A stretch of DNA of 64,000 nt from Streptomyces finlayi (GTDB taxonomy: Bacteria > Actinomycetota > Actinomycetes > Streptomycetales > Streptomycetaceae): contig NZ_CP045702.1 of NCBI RefSeq assembly GCF_014216315.1, forward strand, positions 2,914,001 through 2,978,000, written 5' to 3'. The position numbers and the translations under genes were made by a program. The notes below the pieces were generated by a model that saw only the letters and a program-made list of their open reading frames with translations, did no database searches and was not told the origin of the DNA. This document shows, piece by piece, positions 44,719 through 52,487 of this stretch. Position 1 is the stretch's first letter; every line of letters starts with the position of its first letter.

Positions 44719-45510
44719 ATGGACGAGCGGGATGACCGCTGGATCGCCGCCACCGCGTCGGCGCTGTTGGCGGCGGAGTACGAGAGAGAGCCGATCGACG
44801 CGCTGACCGTCCGGCGGCCGCGAATGCCCCTGGAGACTGCCTACCGCGTCCAGGCCGCAACGGTCGAACGGCGGATCGCGGGCGGCGCCCGCGTCGTCGG
44901 CCACAAGGCGGGGGCGACCTCCACGGCCATCCAGGAGCAGGCGGGCGTCGACGAGCCGGACTCCGGCGTACTGCTGGACGACATGGTGCTGCCCACCGGC
45001 AGCACCATGGCCCGGTCCGCGCTGATGCAGCCGCGGGTGGAGGCGGAACTTGCCTTCCGGCTCGGCTGCGATCTGGCAGGCCCGGACCTCGGCCTGGAGG
45101 AAGCACGGGCGGCGGTGAAGGAGGTGTTTCTCGCCCTTGAGGTGATCGATACGCGGTTCACCAGTTGGCGGATCACGATCGCGGACAGCATCGCCGACAA
45201 CGCGTCCTGCGCGCGGGTGGTCACCGGGCCCATGGTGCCTCTCAGTGCGGACGTGGACCTGGCAGCTGAGCCGCTGGTCGTCAGCGTCAACGGAACCGCC
45301 GTCGCCACCGGGGAGGGTCGGGCGGTCCTCGGTGACCCACTGCGTGCCCTGGTCTGGCTCGCCGGGCGGCTGCACCGCACCGGCGAAGGTCTGCGGGCCG
45401 GTCAGCTGGTCTTGGCCGGGGCCGTGCACGCGAGTGTCCCGTTGGAAGCCAAGACCACAATCCATGCCCGTTCGCTGCATCTGCCGCCGGTCGAGCTGCA
45501 CGTCCGCTAG
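44719..45510 (+). CDS. 2-keto-4-pentenoate hydratase family protein (MhpD-like)
   Basis: A 263-residue hydratase of the MhpD/TesE/DmpE family, FAH-like fold, which adds water to 2-hydroxypenta-2,4-dienoate or decarboxylates related oxo acids. The metal-binding acids are visible in PRVEAELAFRL and EVFLALEVIDTRFTSW, and the family block IADSIADNASCARVV-G follows. GGGAGG precedes the ATG. It is the first gene of the operon, 60 bp before the aldehyde dehydrogenase gene. The order hydratase-dehydrogenase-aldolase mirrors meta-cleavage operons, but no ring-cleaving dioxygenase is present, so the enzyme may run as a dehydratase in biosynthesis. Confidence 0.85.
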   Translation: MDERDDRWIAATASALLAAEYEREPIDALTVRRPRMPLETAYRVQAATVERRIAGGARVVGHKAGATSTAIQEQAGVDEPDSGVLLDDMVLPTGSTMARSALMQPRVEAELAFRLGCDLAGPDLGLEEARAAVKEVFLALEVIDTRFTSWRITIADSIADNASCARVVTGPMVPLSADVDLAAEPLVVSVNGTAVATGEGRAVLGDPLRALVWLAGRLHRTGEGLRAGQLVLAGAVHASVPLEAKTTIHARSLHLPPVELHVR

Positions 45511-45570
45511 CCCGCGGCACCCGGCACTGCACCTCCATGCACCACTTCCCCTTGGATGAAGGAGCGGCCA

Positions 45571-46437
45571 ATGGCTGCTGATGAACGACGCCATGTCGCC
45601 GTACTCGGCGCGGGCCTGATCGGGGTCGACCTCGCTGACAGGATCGGCCGGTCGCCGAAGCTGGAACTGGCACTCGTGGCGGGCCGCGACCGGGACAGCC
45701 TGGGCCTGCGCCGGGCGGCAGAGATGGGACATCCGACCACCCCGGGCGGGGTTCGCGCCGTGGTGGAGGCCGGACCCTTCGATGTGGTCTTCGACGCCAC
45801 CAATGCCGATAGTCATGCCGAGCACTGGGCGGCCCTGCGGCCGACCGGCGCGACCCTGATCGACCTGACCCCCACGGGCCTGGGGACGGTCATCGTGCCG
45901 GGTGTCAACGGCCACCGTGCGGCGTCGTACCGGCACCTGAATCTCGTCAGCTGCGGCGGGCAGGCGGCCATCCCGGTCCTGCACGCCATCTCGAAGCGAT
46001 GCGCCCCCACGTACATCGAGGTGGTCTCCACCGGGGCCAGCGCGAGCGCGGGCCCCGCTACCCGCCTGAACCTTGACCAGTACATCGCCACCACTTCGGC
46101 GGCGGTCCGGACCTTCACCGGCACTCGGGACGTGAAGGTGATGGTCAACCTCAGCCCTGCCCGGCCCGCGCCGCCGTTCCGGGTGGCCATGACCGTCCTC
46201 GCGGACGGCATCCGCCCCGCACTGGTGCGCACGAGCATCGCGGCGGCCGCCGACGCCGTGCGCGCCTATGTCCCCGGGTTCAAGGTGACGTCGCTCGCCG
46301 TGGACCCGGGCCGGATCTCGGTCGTGGTGGAGGTGACGGCCTCCGGCGGCCGCCTGCCGCGCCACGCCGGGAGCGTCGACATCATCAACGCCGCCGCCGT
46401 CCTGCTCGCCGAGCAGTCGGCTGCCGCCCTCCGATGA
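45571..46437 (+). CDS. acetaldehyde dehydrogenase (acylating), MhpF/NikA-like
   Basis: A 288-residue CoA-acylating aldehyde dehydrogenase. The NAD motif VLGAGLIG is at residue 11 and the catalytic Cys128 lies in NLVSCGGQAAIP. The C-terminal part carries SGFKVTSL-type sequence (PGFKVTSLAVDPGR). It normally oxidises the aldehyde released by the aldolase to acyl-CoA, with the aldehyde channelled between the two subunits; the reaction is reversible. In nikkomycin producers a homologue pair supplies and uses an aldehyde in biosynthesis. GAAGGAG lies 6 nt before the ATG. The partner aldolase gene follows after 14 bp. Confidence 0.88.
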   Translation: MAADERRHVAVLGAGLIGVDLADRIGRSPKLELALVAGRDRDSLGLRRAAEMGHPTTPGGVRAVVEAGPFDVVFDATNADSHAEHWAALRPTGATLIDLTPTGLGTVIVPGVNGHRAASYRHLNLVSCGGQAAIPVLHAISKRCAPTYIEVVSTGASASAGPATRLNLDQYIATTSAAVRTFTGTRDVKVMVNLSPARPAPPFRVAMTVLADGIRPALVRTSIAAAADAVRAYVPGFKVTSLAVDPGRISVVVEVTASGGRLPRHAGSVDIINAAAVLLAEQSAAALR

Positions 46438-46451
46438 AGGGAACCCCTCCC

Positions 46452-47477
46452 GTGAACAGCACGCCGCACGCCCGTCCCCCGATCCTCATCCACGACCCGA
46501 CCCTGCGCGACGGCCATCACGCGGTCGGCCATCAGCTCGACGCCGACCAGCTTCGCGCCTACGCCGTCGCTGCGAACACCGCCCGGGTGCCGGTCGTGGA
46601 GGTAGGCCACGGCAACGGATTGGGTGCCTCCAGCCTCCAGATCGGCCGCGCCAAGCTCGACGACGCAACAATGCTCGCCACCGTCCGTGAGGCCCTCACC
46701 TCGTCGAGGATGGGCGTCTTCATGGCGCCCGGCTGGGGGACCTCCGACGACCTGGCAACCGCCGTCCGCCACGGTGCCGACGTTGTACGGATTGCCGCGC
46801 ACTGCACCGAGGCCGACGTCACCGAACGCCACCTCGGCACCGTCCGGGACCTCGGCGCCGAAGCCCAGGGCGTCTTACTCATGAGCCACATGACCGGCCC
46901 CGGCGAACTCGCCGAGCAGTGCGCCCTCATGGTGAAGTACGGCGCGCAGGCCGTCGGCATCATGGACTCCGCCGGCCACTACCTCCCTGATGACGTCATC
47001 GAGCGCGTCCATGCCATCGCCGACGCCGTCGACGTACCGGTGATCTTCCACGGCCACAACAACCTGGGCCTGGCCATGGCGAACTCGCTCGCCGCCGTGG
47101 ACGCCGGTGCGTCCGTCATCGACGCGACCGCCCGCGGGTTCGGCGCCGGGGCCGGCAACACCCAACTCGAAGCCCTCGTGGCCATCCTCGAACGGCGCGG
47201 CTTCGACACAGGGATCGGCCTGCGCGAGGTCCTGGCCGCTGCTGACGTCGCCGCCGACCGGCTGATGAAAGCCCCGCCGTCCATCGACTCGATCGCCGTG
47301 GCCAGCGGGCTCGCCGGGGTGTTCTCCGGCTTCAAGCGGCCCGTTCTGGAGATCGCCCGCGCCGAAGGCGTCGACCCCATCGACCTGTTCCTCGCCCTGG
47401 GCGAGCGGCAGGTCGTCGCAGGCCAGGAAGATCTGATCGGCGATGTCGCCCGGCAGCTCAAGGCAGCCACCCGATGA
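46452..47477 (+). CDS. 4-hydroxy-2-oxovalerate aldolase (MhpE/NikB-like)
   Basis: A 341-residue DRE-TIM metallolyase. HDPTLRDGHHAVGHQL at the N-terminus contains the metal Asp and catalytic His, and HGHNNLGLA holds the two metal histidines. The family C-terminal dehydrogenase-contact region is present (FKRPVLEIARAEGVD). It cleaves or forms 4-hydroxy-2-oxo acids from pyruvate (or an analogue) and an aldehyde. GTG 46452 has AAGGGA 9 nt upstream; an ATG at 46434 overlapping the previous stop is the alternative. Leu codon 46875-46877 is TTA. Its stop overlaps the ketosynthase ATG. Confidence 0.88.
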   Translation: MNSTPHARPPILIHDPTLRDGHHAVGHQLDADQLRAYAVAANTARVPVVEVGHGNGLGASSLQIGRAKLDDATMLATVREALTSSRMGVFMAPGWGTSDDLATAVRHGADVVRIAAHCTEADVTERHLGTVRDLGAEAQGVLLMSHMTGPGELAEQCALMVKYGAQAVGIMDSAGHYLPDDVIERVHAIADAVDVPVIFHGHNNLGLAMANSLAAVDAGASVIDATARGFGAGAGNTQLEALVAILERRGFDTGIGLREVLAAADVAADRLMKAPPSIDSIAVASGLAGVFSGFKRPVLEIARAEGVDPIDLFLALGERQVVAGQEDLIGDVARQLKAATR

Positions 47478-48478
47478 CCCCGACCACTGCACGGGGACCG
47501 GCCGCCGTGGTGTCCGCGGTCGGCTCGGCCCTCCCCCCGGACGTCGTCTCGAACAATGACCTGACCGCCCGCCTGGACACCACCGACGAGTGGATTCGCT
47601 CGCGGACCGGCATCACTCGCAGGCACATCGCCGGGGCGGACCAGTCCACCGCCGACCTCGCCGTCCGGGCGGCTGCCCAGGCCCTGACGAACAGCGAACC
47701 GGAGTATGTGGACGCTCTGGTAGTAGCCACCACCACCCCCGATCGCTGCTGTCCGGCCACTGCGCCCGCCGTCGCCACCCGCCTCAGGCTGACCGGCATC
47801 CCCGCCTACGACCTCGCGGCAGGCTGCACCGGCTTCCTCTACGCCCTCGCCACCTCGGCCGGACTCATCGCCGCCGGCACCGCTCGGACGGTCCTGGTCG
47901 TCGGAGCGGACCGCCTGGCCAGCCTGCCCCATCCCGAAGACCGCACGACCGTTCCCCTGTTCGGCGACGGCGCCGGGGCCGTCGTGCTGCGGCAGGGATG
48001 CGAGGGCGAGCCCGGGGCGCTCGGGCCGATGGTGCTGGGCAGTGACGGTACCGGTGCGGACCTGATCCGGGCCGCCCGCCCCGGGGCCCTGCACATGGAT
48101 GGAGCTGACGTCTTCCGGCACGCGGTCGACCGCATGTCCGCCGCGTCCCGCCAGGCCGCCACGGCCGCGGGATGGGACCTCGCCGACGTCGACCGCCTGG
48201 TCCCGCACCAGGCCAACAGCCGCATCACGTCCTTTGTCGCCCGCCAGCTGGGCGTTCCCGAAGGCCGCCAGCTCAGCAACGTGGCCGAGGTCGGCAACAC
48301 CGGCGCCGCGTCCATCCCCCTGCTCCTGGCCCGCGCCTTTGCCGACGGCCGCCTCAAGCCCGGACACCGCACCCTGCTCACTGCGTTCGGCGCCGGACTG
48401 ACCTGGGGCGCCGTCGCCCTCACCTGGCCCGACCTGTCCCGCACCCGCCTTCCGGAAGGAGCCGGGCATGACCGGTGA
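47474..48478 (+). CDS. 3-oxoacyl-ACP synthase III (KSIII/FabH-like)
   Basis: A 334-residue thiolase-fold ketosynthase with the full KSIII triad: Cys118 in AAGCTGFLYAL, His245 in VPHQANSRI, and Asn275 in AEVGNTGAASIP. KSIII enzymes start chains by condensing an acyl-CoA with malonyl-ACP, or act as acyltransferases. It overlaps the aldolase gene by 4 bp and the ACP gene by 11 bp, so it is tightly coupled to both. It is not the housekeeping fabH, since fabD, fabF and the primary acpP are absent. It probably loads or elongates an acyl group on the adjacent ACP. Confidence 0.9.
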   Translation: MTPTTARGPAAVVSAVGSALPPDVVSNNDLTARLDTTDEWIRSRTGITRRHIAGADQSTADLAVRAAAQALTNSEPEYVDALVVATTTPDRCCPATAPAVATRLRLTGIPAYDLAAGCTGFLYALATSAGLIAAGTARTVLVVGADRLASLPHPEDRTTVPLFGDGAGAVVLRQGCEGEPGALGPMVLGSDGTGADLIRAARPGALHMDGADVFRHAVDRMSAASRQAATAAGWDLADVDRLVPHQANSRITSFVARQLGVPEGRQLSNVAEVGNTGAASIPLLLARAFADGRLKPGHRTLLTAFGAGLTWGAVALTWPDLSRTRLPEGAGHDR

Positions 48479-48698
48479 CCTCACCCGCATCCTGACCGAC
48501 GACCTCAAACTGCCCGCCGACCGGCTGACCGACGACGCCAGCCTCGACCACGCCGGTTTCGACTCCCTCGCCGTCGTCGAGCTGTCCGTCCTGCTCGCCG
48601 ACCGCTACGGCATCGACATCAGCGACAGCGACATCAAGGGTGCCGGCACCCTCGGCCAGCTCGACCGCCTCATCACCACCAAGTGCAGCGGAAGGTGA
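48468..48698 (+). CDS. acyl carrier protein
   Basis: A 76-residue ACP with the phosphopantetheine serine at residue 33 in GFDSLAVVEL. The acidic helix II/III pattern is normal (DRYGIDISDSDIKGAGTLGQL). Its start overlaps the ketosynthase gene by 11 bp, so the two are almost certainly partners. It is free-standing, with no PKS or NRPS module nearby, so the pathway probably makes a short acyl-ACP that is released or transferred by a later enzyme of the operon. Confidence 0.9.
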   Translation: MTGDLTRILTDDLKLPADRLTDDASLDHAGFDSLAVVELSVLLADRYGIDISDSDIKGAGTLGQLDRLITTKCSGR

Positions 48699-48706
48699 AC
48701 GACCCC

Positions 48707-49552
48707 ATGACCAGCACCAGTCGCCAGCCCGGACGGGCCTGGATCATCACCCCTGGCCTGCGCGGGGACCGCTTCGCCAGCGCCCAGAAGTCCGGCGCCG
48801 CAGTTGCCGTCGTCGACATCGAGGACTCCGTAGCCCTCCCCGACAAGCAGACCGCCCGCACCGCCTCCGAAGCGTTCTTCGCCCTCACCGACCCGCCGTG
48901 CACCCTCGGCATCCGGATGAACAGCCTCACGACGCTCGACGGCATCAAGGACCTCGTTGCACTCGCCGCCTACACCGCCCGCCCCGACCTGCTCGTGGTC
49001 CCCAAGGTCGAGTCGCCCCGCGACATCGAACTCGTCGCCGCAGCACTCGACGCCGACGGATACACCCCCGACATCTGGGCCCTGATCGAAAGCCCCCGCG
49101 CCTTCGACACCCTCCCCGAGATCATGCGCGCACCCCGGCTCGGCGGCGTCATCTTCGGCTCCGCCGACTACGCCGCCTCCGTCCGCTGCGGCCTGGGCTG
49201 GGAGGCCCTCCGCTACGCCCGATCGTCTCTCGTCAACGCCGCCACCGCCGCGAACATCCCCGCCATCGACGCCCCCACCTGGGAACTCGACGACTCTGAC
49301 GTGCTGCGCCGCGACGCCGAGCGGGCCAAGGAACTCGGCTTCTACGGCAAGGGCTGCGTCCACCCCCGACACGTGAAGGTGATCAACGACGTCTTCACGC
49401 CCACCGCCGAAGAGATCGCCCAGGCCCGCACCATCGTCGCAGCCGCCGACGCCAGCGGCGGCTCGGTGACCACCGTGGACGGGCAGATGCGCGGCACCCC
49501 CTTCTTCAACCGGGCCCGCGCACTCGTCACCGAAGCGGACCGCACAGCATGA
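48707..49552 (+). CDS. CitE-like CoA-ester lyase (HpcH/HpaI aldolase family)
   Basis: A 281-residue TIM-barrel lyase of the CitE/malyl-CoA/citramalyl-CoA lyase type. The metal acids lie in VVDIEDSVALPDKQTAR and in WALIESPRAFDTLP, with GGVIFGSADYAAS, and the family C-terminal GKGCVHPRHVKVIND is present. It should form or split a C-C bond between an acyl-CoA and glyoxylate or pyruvate. ATG 48707 follows GGAAGG by about 11 nt; GTG 48695 overlapping the ACP stop is an alternative. The next gene, with a 4-bp overlap, encodes a matching hydratase. Confidence 0.85.
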   Translation: MTSTSRQPGRAWIITPGLRGDRFASAQKSGAAVAVVDIEDSVALPDKQTARTASEAFFALTDPPCTLGIRMNSLTTLDGIKDLVALAAYTARPDLLVVPKVESPRDIELVAAALDADGYTPDIWALIESPRAFDTLPEIMRAPRLGGVIFGSADYAASVRCGLGWEALRYARSSLVNAATAANIPAIDAPTWELDDSDVLRRDAERAKELGFYGKGCVHPRHVKVINDVFTPTAEEIAQARTIVAAADASGGSVTTVDGQMRGTPFFNRARALVTEADRTA

Positions 49553-50079
49553 GTACCGGCCTGCCCCACGGCTACCGCCAGGTCGGAGAGGACCGGATCA
49601 GAGAGAACGTGGGCCTCTCCTACCCGGAACTCGCCCCCGGCCTCGTCATCGAGCACCGGCCCGGCCGGACCGTCACCGAACTCGACAACCTCCTCGGCGC
49701 CGCCCTGAGCGGCAACGTCGCTCCCATCCACACCGATGCGCACTACAGCAGCCAGACCCATTGGGGCCGCATCCTGGTCTGCTCCGGTGTCACCCTCAAC
49801 CTCGTGGCCGGCATGACCGTACGCGCCATCAGCGGTCTGACCACCGCCAACCTCGCCGTCGACCAGGTGCGCTTCACCGCACCCGTCCACATCGGCGACA
49901 CCCTGTACGCCGAGACGAAGATCCTCACCCGCCGGAACTCCGAAAGCCGTCCCGACACCGGGGTCATCACCTGCCACACCACCGCCCACAACCAGGACGA
50001 CACCAGCGTCCTGACCTTTGCCCGGACCTTCCTGGTCCCCCTGGACGCCGACACCGTCCGCGGCGCCAACAACTACTAG
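49549..50079 (+). CDS. MaoC-family dehydratase, mesaconyl-CoA hydratase-like
   Basis: A 176-residue hot-dog-fold hydratase/dehydratase. The segment TVTELDNLL followed by NVAPIHTDAHY (residues about 41-66) fits the MeaC/Mcd subgroup. That subgroup has E-x-DN upstream and N-x-x-P-x-H in place of the usual GDxNPxH. Members interconvert beta-methylmalyl-CoA and mesaconyl-CoA, the step next to a CitE-like lyase, which is exactly the upstream neighbour. ATG overlaps the lyase stop (ATGA). The true acyl substrate here could be a CoA or an ACP thioester. Confidence 0.8.
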   Translation: MSTGLPHGYRQVGEDRIRENVGLSYPELAPGLVIEHRPGRTVTELDNLLGAALSGNVAPIHTDAHYSSQTHWGRILVCSGVTLNLVAGMTVRAISGLTTANLAVDQVRFTAPVHIGDTLYAETKILTRRNSESRPDTGVITCHTTAHNQDDTSVLTFARTFLVPLDADTVRGANNY

Positions 50080-50089
50080 GAGGCGGAAC

Positions 50090-51256
50090 ATGAATCAGCT
50101 GACCTTCGCCCCGGCCGATGACGGCCTGTGGGAGCAGTACGACCAGCTCGCCACCCGCGCCTACGGCCACCGCATCGGCGACCTCACCCACCTGCGCGAG
50201 CACGCCGACCTTCAGGTGGCCATCCGCGGCGGCCGCGTCGTCGCCGGCGGCCTCGGCCTCCTCGTCGACCAGTTCTTCGGCGGCGCGCCAGTCCCCAGCG
50301 CCTGCCTCGGCGACGGATGCGTAGCGCCCGAGGAACGCGGCGACCACCTGGCTACCGGCATGACCGCCGCACGACTGCACCCCCTGATCGAACGCGGTGC
50401 GGTGATCTCCGCGGTCGTGACCTCCTCCACCGGCTACGCCCGCCGCCTCGGCTGGGAGGCCCCCGCCGATGTCCTCGCCTGGACGGTGGCCACCGACGAC
50501 CTCAAGCGGTCCTTCACCAGCGAGGACTTCGAGGTCGAGCACGGCCCTACCAACGAAGGCGAAACCCTCCAGCAACAGCTCGCCCGCCAGTGGAACAGCC
50601 CCGTCCATCGACCCGCCTGGTGGACCAGATGGAAGCAGGACAAGAGCAACCTCGCCACGTACCGCTTCGCCCGGCCCGGCCACACCACCGCCGGTCTGCT
50701 CACCCTGGCAACCAAACGGCACGAACGCCACGGAATGTGCCTGGTCGTCCACGATTTCTGGGCTGCCAGCCAGCCCACCGCCGCCGCCATGCTCGCCTTC
50801 CTCGGCCGCCACAACACCCGCGCTCGCACGATCGAGTTCCGACGCGGCGCCCTCCCCCCGTACCCCGCCCTGCTCCACGGGCTCCGCCACCACCGCACCA
50901 CCGCCGCAGCCTGGCACCCCTGGATGCTTCGCATTCTCGACATTCCCGAGGCCATCCGGCTCCGGGGATGGCCCGCCGACCTCTCCACCGCCTTATCGAT
51001 CGAGATCGAGAATGAAACCGGCGACTGGAACCGATGGACGCTCCAGGTCAAGAACGGAGCGGCTGAGCTCGCCCCCACCCACGTCGAAGGACAGGTGTCC
51101 CTCACACGGCGCCAGCTCGCAGCCTGGTACGCCGGCGGCTATCGATCCACCACATCCGCCCGCATGGCCGGGGTCCACGCCATATCGGAAAAATCGCTCG
51201 CGACCCTCGTCCGCGCCACGACAGAGTTCGAACCCTGGCTGCCCGACCACTTCTAA
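50090..51256 (+). CDS. Eis-like GNAT acetyltransferase with SCP2-like C-terminus
   Basis: A 388-residue protein of the Eis type. A GNAT domain (about 1-140) has VAGGLGLLVDQFFGG and GDGCVAPEERGDHLATGM, the acetyl-CoA loop. A second GNAT-like domain follows (about 150-285), then an SCP2-like C-terminal part (LSIEIENETGDWNRWTLQV). The chain ends in Phe, as in Eis, where the C-terminal carboxylate acts as base. AGGAGG lies just before the ATG. Codon 50993-50995 is TTA. As last gene of the operon it may acylate the amine or alcohol acceptor, or provide self-protection. Confidence 0.8.
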   Translation: MNQLTFAPADDGLWEQYDQLATRAYGHRIGDLTHLREHADLQVAIRGGRVVAGGLGLLVDQFFGGAPVPSACLGDGCVAPEERGDHLATGMTAARLHPLIERGAVISAVVTSSTGYARRLGWEAPADVLAWTVATDDLKRSFTSEDFEVEHGPTNEGETLQQQLARQWNSPVHRPAWWTRWKQDKSNLATYRFARPGHTTAGLLTLATKRHERHGMCLVVHDFWAASQPTAAAMLAFLGRHNTRARTIEFRRGALPPYPALLHGLRHHRTTAAAWHPWMLRILDIPEAIRLRGWPADLSTALSIEIENETGDWNRWTLQVKNGAAELAPTHVEGQVSLTRRQLAAWYAGGYRSTTSARMAGVHAISEKSLATLVRATTEFEPWLPDHF

Positions 51257-51261
51257 ACGCA

Positions 51262-51297
51262 GTCGGGGCCCGCCTCCTGACGGAAGCAGGCCCCGAC
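51262..51297 (+). terminator. terminator of the eight-gene operon
   Basis: GTCGGGGCC (51262-51270) pairs with GGCCCCGAC (51289-51297), starting 6 bp after the acetyltransferase stop codon. The inner loop can extend the stem imperfectly. It marks the end of the operon. Confidence 0.65.
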
Positions 51298-51357
51298 GCA
51301 ATCATCCGCTATGGGGCAACCCTTGCGCTCAAGGGTCCCTGAGCATTTCGAGCATTC

Positions 51358-51882
51358 TTATGCGACGGAAACCACCGGTTCGGGCCCCGGAAAGTTCGGA
51401 GGGAGCCCATGCGGTTCGGCCGTCCCAGAGCACAACCAGGCGAGATAGCTCGAGAGGCTGCCCTCGTAGTGGAACCAGTCGTCATTCCGCCCAGCCACAA
51501 CGACTGTCCATTCGTTGGGCTGCCCTTCCGTACGCCAGTAGAACTCGTCCCCGTCTATCGAGCTGCCCCACCGCAGCAAACCTCCCGATTCCGGGAACGC
51601 AGGGTAGCCGCCAAGCATTTCCTTCTGTGCCATATCCTCGGCACCGGCGAGATCCTCTCTCGCCCCCTCGACGAATTCCGCTTCGCCTCCTGGGGCTGGC
51701 GACGTCACACAGAGGAACTGCCCGATCTCCAACCGAGGGTAGAACTCCGCCAAAGCGATGTAGTCGTCCGGCAGCCCCGTCCGCAACCCGTCGAAGAGCA
51801 CCTGCCAGTCGATGCGCCGTGGAACCTCGAGCCGCTGCGCCACCAGCCCCGGCAGCGCGGCCTCCAGGGATTCGATACTCAA
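51358..51882 (-). CDS. SMI1/KNR4 (SUKH) family protein
   Basis: A 174-residue SUKH-fold protein. LPDDYIALAEFYPRLEIGQF (around residue 38) and the C-terminal WSYFHYEGSL-type segment (NDDWFHYEGSLSSYLAW) are typical. The TTG at 51882 is chosen because GGAGG lies 6 nt upstream and earlier frames are unlike the family. SUKH proteins often act as immunity partners of secreted nuclease toxins, but no toxin gene is visible beside it, so it is an orphan or has a housekeeping role. It closes the accessory island. Confidence 0.7.
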   Translation of the reverse strand: MSIESLEAALPGLVAQRLEVPRRIDWQVLFDGLRTGLPDDYIALAEFYPRLEIGQFLCVTSPAPGGEAEFVEGAREDLAGAEDMAQKEMLGGYPAFPESGGLLRWGSSIDGDEFYWRTEGQPNEWTVVVAGRNDDWFHYEGSLSSYLAWLCSGTAEPHGLPPNFPGPEPVVSVA

Positions 51883-52115
51883 CAGCCACCTCCATTTGCG
51901 TTTGAGCGACACAATCACACCACGGTGCAACCGAGTTGAACTCCATCGGCGCGAGCACGTACAACTGCGGCAACAGGGTCTCCTGGATCTCGGTTGGCTT
52001 CGCAACCCCGAGCTACCAAGAGGCCCGGCCTTCATACCCGCAGCCGGCGGCAACCACCCGATCGGGACTCCCGCTCGACACGCACCCCTCAATATCGGGC
52101 CGACAACAGCTACTC

Positions 52116-52140
52116 AGGTCAGGTCAGGTCAGGTCAGGTC
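52116..52140. repeat. five tandem AGGTC pentamers at the right island boundary
   Basis: AGGTC is repeated five times without a gap. On the minus strand the array provides the TGA stop of the adjacent membrane-protein gene (52134-52136), so it overlaps the gene end. It coincides with the point where core gene order resumes. Confidence 0.85.
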
Positions 52141-52487
52141 CAGAGTGTGGCGATGAGGACGTTGGCGACCGTCAGACCGCCGACCGCGGCGAACTCGCCC
52201 TTGCCCGCCTTCTCCTCGTCCCGCCTGACGTAGACGAGCGCGAGGATCACGACCAGGATCAGCAGCTTGATGCCGATCTTCATGTGGTTCACCGTCTGGC
52301 CGTCGGCCTGATTGAGCCCGACCAGCGCGACTCCCGTGACCAGCATGGTCAGTGCGCCGTGCAGCATGGCCGGCACGAAGCGGGCGGTGCCGGCTCCCAG
52401 AGCCTTCATCTGGGTCAGGAAGCCGCCGAGGAGCGAGGCGATCCCGATGATGTGAAGAGCGACGAAAAGATTAATCAGTACGTCCAT
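52134..52487 (-). CDS. small integral membrane protein
   Basis: A 117-residue protein with four hydrophobic helices: LINLFVALHIIGIASLLGG, FVPAMLHGALTMLVTGVAL, IGIKLLILVVILALVYV, and AAVGGLTVANVLIATLW. No named family was recognised; it resembles small membrane proteins next to NlpC/P60 genes in Streptomyces. The stop codon lies inside the AGGTC array, so array length changes would alter only downstream sequence. Function is unknown. Confidence 0.75.
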   Translation of the reverse strand: MDVLINLFVALHIIGIASLLGGFLTQMKALGAGTARFVPAMLHGALTMLVTGVALVGLNQADGQTVNHMKIGIKLLILVVILALVYVRRDEEKAGKGEFAAVGGLTVANVLIATLWT

